A stretch of DNA of 8,459 nucleotides from Firmicutes bacterium UBA1426. GTDB taxonomy: Bacteria > Bacillota > Clostridia > Peptostreptococcales > Anaerovoracaceae. Numbering within the stretch: the first letter of the stretch is position 1; each line of letters begins with the position of its first letter. The DNA is taken from assembly GCA_002329675.1 (NCBI GenBank), contig DCUA01000161.1:23703-32161 (forward strand), written 5' to 3'. Both the position numbers and the translations under genes were made by a program. The notes beneath the pieces were generated by a model. The model worked only from the letters and a program-made list of their open reading frames with translations, was not told the origin of the DNA and ran no database searches. This document shows, in pieces, positions 6,808-8,459 of this stretch.

Positions 6808-7364
6808 AGGTCCGTTTCCTCCGATGATATAGTGTATAGCGTGATAACAGTATTTCCGTATTTCCTTGCTTTCCAGATGGAGAATCCGCCGATATGATCC
6901 GGAAGCTTCTGATGCACATCATGTTCAGCTGCTATAATACCGTCCTCTGCCAATAGTTTACGCTCCCAAATTTGTTCCAGACAGGATTCCATAAGTCCCG
7001 CTTTATAAGGGGGGTCTAAAAAGATAAGATCTGCGGGTTCGTGGATCTGAGCGAGGACATATTCCCAATCCCCCTTGATCAGTTTACAGCGATCCTCTGT
7101 ACGACAGGTTGCAATATTCTTTGAAGTCAGTTGGATACCTTCTTTTGACTTCTCTCCAAAATATACCTTGTGTGCTCCCCTGCTGACAGCCTCCAGACCT
7201 AAGCTTCCGGTGCCCGAGAATAAGTCAATGACTACCGCACCTTCCAGGTCCGGCCCGACCATACTGAAAAGAGCTTCCTTTACTTTACCTGAGGTGGGAC
7301 GGATCAGCTTGTCCTTGGGCACCTCAAACTTTCTGCCTTTTAAATGCCCGGCTATAATACGCAA
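6804..7364 (-). CDS. rsmD: 16S rRNA (guanine(966)-N(2))-methyltransferase
   Basis: This 186-aa SAM-dependent methyltransferase modifies G966 of 16S rRNA (E. coli numbering) during 30S assembly. It begins MRIIAGHLKGRKF, the standard RsmD N-terminus. Then come RPTSGKVKEALF (22-33), the SAM-binding motif I DLFSGTGSLGLEA (47-59) and the catalytic motif IV DPPY (117-120). The reading frame is open upstream to an ATG at 7430. I place the start at the TTG at 7364 because it restores the family N-terminus, has AAAGGGGC 8 nt upstream, and lies just downstream of a good promoter that would fall inside a longer protein. It is the first gene of the - strand operon and overlaps coaD by 4 nt. Confidence 0.93.
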   Translation of the reverse strand: MRIIAGHLKGRKFEVPKDKLIRPTSGKVKEALFSMVGPDLEGAVVIDLFSGTGSLGLEAVSRGAHKVYFGEKSKEGIQLTSKNIATCRTEDRCKLIKGDWEYVLAQIHEPADLIFLDPPYKAGLMESCLEQIWERKLLAEDGIIAAEHDVHQKLPDHIGGFSIWKARKYGNTVITLYTISSEETDL

Positions 7365-7390
7365 TACAAACGCCCCTTTCTTATCAATTA

Positions 7391-7418
7391 ATTTTAACAT
7401 AAGATGGGAAAATAGCAA
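7391..7418 (-). promoter_or_regulatory. Sigma-A promoter with extended -10 for the rsmD operon
   Basis: On the - strand there is -35 TTGCTA (7413-7418), a 16-nt spacer and -10 TAAAAT (7391-7396), preceded by TGT so that it forms an extended -10 (TG-N-TAAAAT). Transcription would begin about 20 nt before the rsmD TTG. It lies immediately downstream of the SASP terminator, as expected for the start of a new transcription unit. Confidence 0.65.
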
Positions 7419-7434
7419 CTGAAAGATCATATTG

Positions 7435-7470
7435 CAAAACGGGCCTGCATTCTCATGCAGACCCGTTTTG
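7435..7470 (-). terminator. Terminator of the SASP gene
   Basis: A 16-bp stem with one G-U wobble closes a GAGA (GNRA-type) tetraloop. On the - strand the arms are CAAAACGGGTCTGCAT and ATGCAGGCCCGTTTTG, so the A-tract and the TTTT tract form the base of the stem in the usual intrinsic-terminator way. It lies 40 nt after the SASP stop and just before the rsmD promoter, insulating the operon from spore-specific transcription. Confidence 0.8.
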
Positions 7471-7510
7471 GCTCATTAGGGATAACGAATTAGTTTCTGC
7501 GGTCATCCGT

Positions 7511-7714
7511 TTAGATTTTACCGGATAACTGCTGTTCGGCCATCTCAACCAATCTCTTAGTCATATAACCACCTACATAACCGTTCTGTCTTGCTGTCAA
7601 GTTGCCCTTATCCATGTTTTCATAATTTGCAAGTCCCAATTCATTGGCGATTTCTGTTTTCATGTTCTTTAATCCGGGCTTAGCGCTTGCAACCACGTTT
7701 GTGTTGTTTGCCAT
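7511..7714 (-). CDS. Alpha/beta-type small acid-soluble spore protein (SASP)
   Basis: This 67-aa protein is of the alpha/beta SASP family. In the forespore these proteins coat DNA, force an A-like helix and protect it from UV and heat, and they are degraded at germination for amino acids. It shows the GPR protease recognition site TEIANE (residues 20-25, cut expected after Glu21). It also has the DNA-binding C-terminal signature GNLTARQNGYVGGYMTKRL followed by EMAEQQL (within 37-63). The length is typical. The ATG at 7714 follows a strong AGGAGGTG site by about 7 nt, as expected for a very abundant protein. It has its own terminator and sits alone between recG and rsmD. Genomes usually carry several paralogues, so I give no specific gene letter. 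Confidence 0.97.
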   Translation of the reverse strand: MANNTNVVASAKPGLKNMKTEIANELGLANYENMDKGNLTARQNGYVGGYMTKRLVEMAEQQLSGKI

Positions 7715-7761
7715 AGTTTTTCACCTCCTGTTTACACTCTTAATTTAACCTTTGCAGGTGA

Positions 7762-7789
7762 AACTATGCGATGTAATAATTTCATGTCA
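7762..7789 (-). promoter_or_regulatory. Possible forespore (sigma-G type) promoter of the SASP gene
   Basis: On the - strand, CATAGTT (7762-7768) matches six of seven positions of the sigma-G -10 CATnnTA. About 15-16 nt upstream is TGACAT (7784-7789), a partial -35 match. The implied leader is about 40 nt. Family knowledge says SASP genes are transcribed by sigma-G in the forespore. The location fits, but the -35 is poor and other alignments are possible. Confidence 0.3.
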
Positions 7790-7829
7790 TGGACTGTTTT
7801 GCCACATTATTTTTTTACTTTTAAAGCAC

Positions 7830-7867
7830 AATGGCGGCTTTCCTGTTTTGATCAGTGATCCGCCATT
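7830..7867 (-). terminator. Possible weak terminator of recG
   Basis: Ten bases after the recG stop, AATGGCGG and CCGCCATT form an 8-bp GC-containing stem. Its 22-nt loop contains a smaller GATC-ACT-GATC hairpin at one side. The downstream - strand tract is GTGCTTTAAAAG, which lacks a real T run, so termination may be inefficient or factor-dependent. It is the only candidate in the 162-nt recG-SASP gap. Confidence 0.35.
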
Positions 7868-7876
7868 TACTTTCTA

Positions 7877-8459
7877 CTATATGCTTATCATGTCCTTATC
7901 TTCAAATAAATTGCTCAGCTTTTCCTTTAAGAGACTATTTTCTGTTGCGGTCAGAAGCGGATCTCTTTCCAGAAGATCAGCTGCCTCTTTTCGAACGGTC
8001 TCCAAAATTCGCAAATGCTTTGAAAGGTCTGCGATCCTGAGTTCGGGTATCCCATGTTGCCTCACTCCGAAGAATTCTCCCGGTCCACGCAGTTCAAGAT
8101 CCTTTTCAGCGATGAGGAAACCGTCGTTCGTCTGTTCCATGACTGCGGCTCTCTCTTTTGCGATTTCACTTTTTGAATCGCAAATCAACAAGCAATAGGA
8201 TTGATGTGCACCTCTTCCTACTCGCCCTCTCAGTTGATGGAGAGCAGCCAGCCCGAAGCGCTCTGCATTTTCTATGAGCATCACAGTGGCGTTAGGTACA
8301 TTGATACCTACTTCTATAACAACAGTAGAAACTAAAATATCTGCTTTTCCTGTATAAAACTCTTCCATGACCTGATCTTTTTCCGACTGCTTCATACCTC
8401 CATGAAGCAGTCTTACCTGAAGTTCCGGGAATCGTTCACGGGTTTCCTCATAGATCTGT
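7877..8459 (-). CDS. recG: ATP-dependent DNA helicase RecG, C-terminal part (partial)
   Basis: The final 193 residues of RecG are present. The frame is open to the right edge, so the gene continues beyond the window, and the internal ATG at 8395 is not the start. RecG is a superfamily 2 double-stranded DNA translocase that regresses stalled replication forks and processes recombination intermediates. The segment holds helicase motif V (VSTVVIEVGINVPNA, 43-57 of the fragment), motif VI (QLRGRVGRG, 75-83) and the TRG translocation motif region (IAEKDLELRGPGEFFGVRQHG, 116-136). A C-terminal helical tail ends in EDKDMISI. The usual LHG(R/K)MK is LHGGMK here, a mild variation. Motif VI and the TRG region exclude other helicases such as PriA or Mfd: Mfd shares TRG but has a different C-terminus. 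The neighbour SASP gene follows after 162 nt. Confidence 0.96.
   Translation of the reverse strand, partial: QIYEETRERFPELQVRLLHGGMKQSEKDQVMEEFYTGKADILVSTVVIEVGINVPNATVMLIENAERFGLAALHQLRGRVGRGAHQSYCLLICDSKSEIAKERAAVMEQTNDGFLIAEKDLELRGPGEFFGVRQHGIPELRIADLSKHLRILETVRKEAADLLERDPLLTATENSLLKEKLSNLFEDKDMISI

Noticed and set aside
1..8459. Mobile elements, CRISPR arrays, rRNA/tRNA genes, defence or toxin systems
   Set aside because: Looked for and not found. The window is packed with intact core genes, with no direct-repeat arrays, transposase or integrase motifs, and no cloverleaf-like stretches in the short gaps.

Overview
The window reads as chromosomal core sequence from a spore-forming, anaerobic-type member of the Bacillota, most likely class Clostridia. 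The main evidence is an alpha/beta-type small acid-soluble spore protein, the sporulation membrane protein YlbJ, strong AGGAGG-type ribosome binding sites, TTG start codons and moderate GC content. Gene order also fits: rsmD-coaD-(coiled-coil protein)-ylbJ-tmcAL-ackA-rpmF is recognisably the Bacillota ylbH-ylbI-ylbJ-ylbM-rpmF neighbourhood. I could not place the genus from sequence alone.

Left arm, + strand (1-1751): the last codons of asd, then dapA and dapB in one tight operon. These are consecutive steps of the diaminopimelate/lysine pathway, from aspartate semialdehyde to tetrahydrodipicolinate. The operon ends in a perfect 11-bp hairpin shared with the convergent rpmF gene.

Middle, - strand (1776-7364, transcribed right to left): an apparent operon starts at an extended -10 promoter near 7391-7418. 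It runs rsmD (16S rRNA methylation), coaD (CoA synthesis), an uncharacterised 176-aa coiled-coil protein, ylbJ (sporulation membrane protein) and tmcAL (acetate-dependent tRNA-Met modification). rsmD/coaD and ylbJ/tmcAL each overlap by 4 nt. After a 125-nt gap come ackA (acetate kinase) and then rpmF (ribosomal protein L32). rpmF has its own promoter that matches the housekeeping consensus exactly (TTGACA-N17-TATAAT). The DUF177/YlbN gene that normally sits just before rpmF is absent here.

Right arm, - strand (7435-8459): a monocistronic SASP gene with a strong ribosome binding site and a long 16-bp hairpin terminator, preceded by the C-terminal third of recG, which runs off the window edge.

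Nearly all of this is well-understood housekeeping content. I found no mobile element, CRISPR array, defence system or RNA gene. The least understood parts are the coiled-coil protein between coaD and ylbJ, the loss of DUF177, the tmcAL/ackA acetate neighbourhood, and a small palindrome sitting where the ylbJ ribosome binding site should be.
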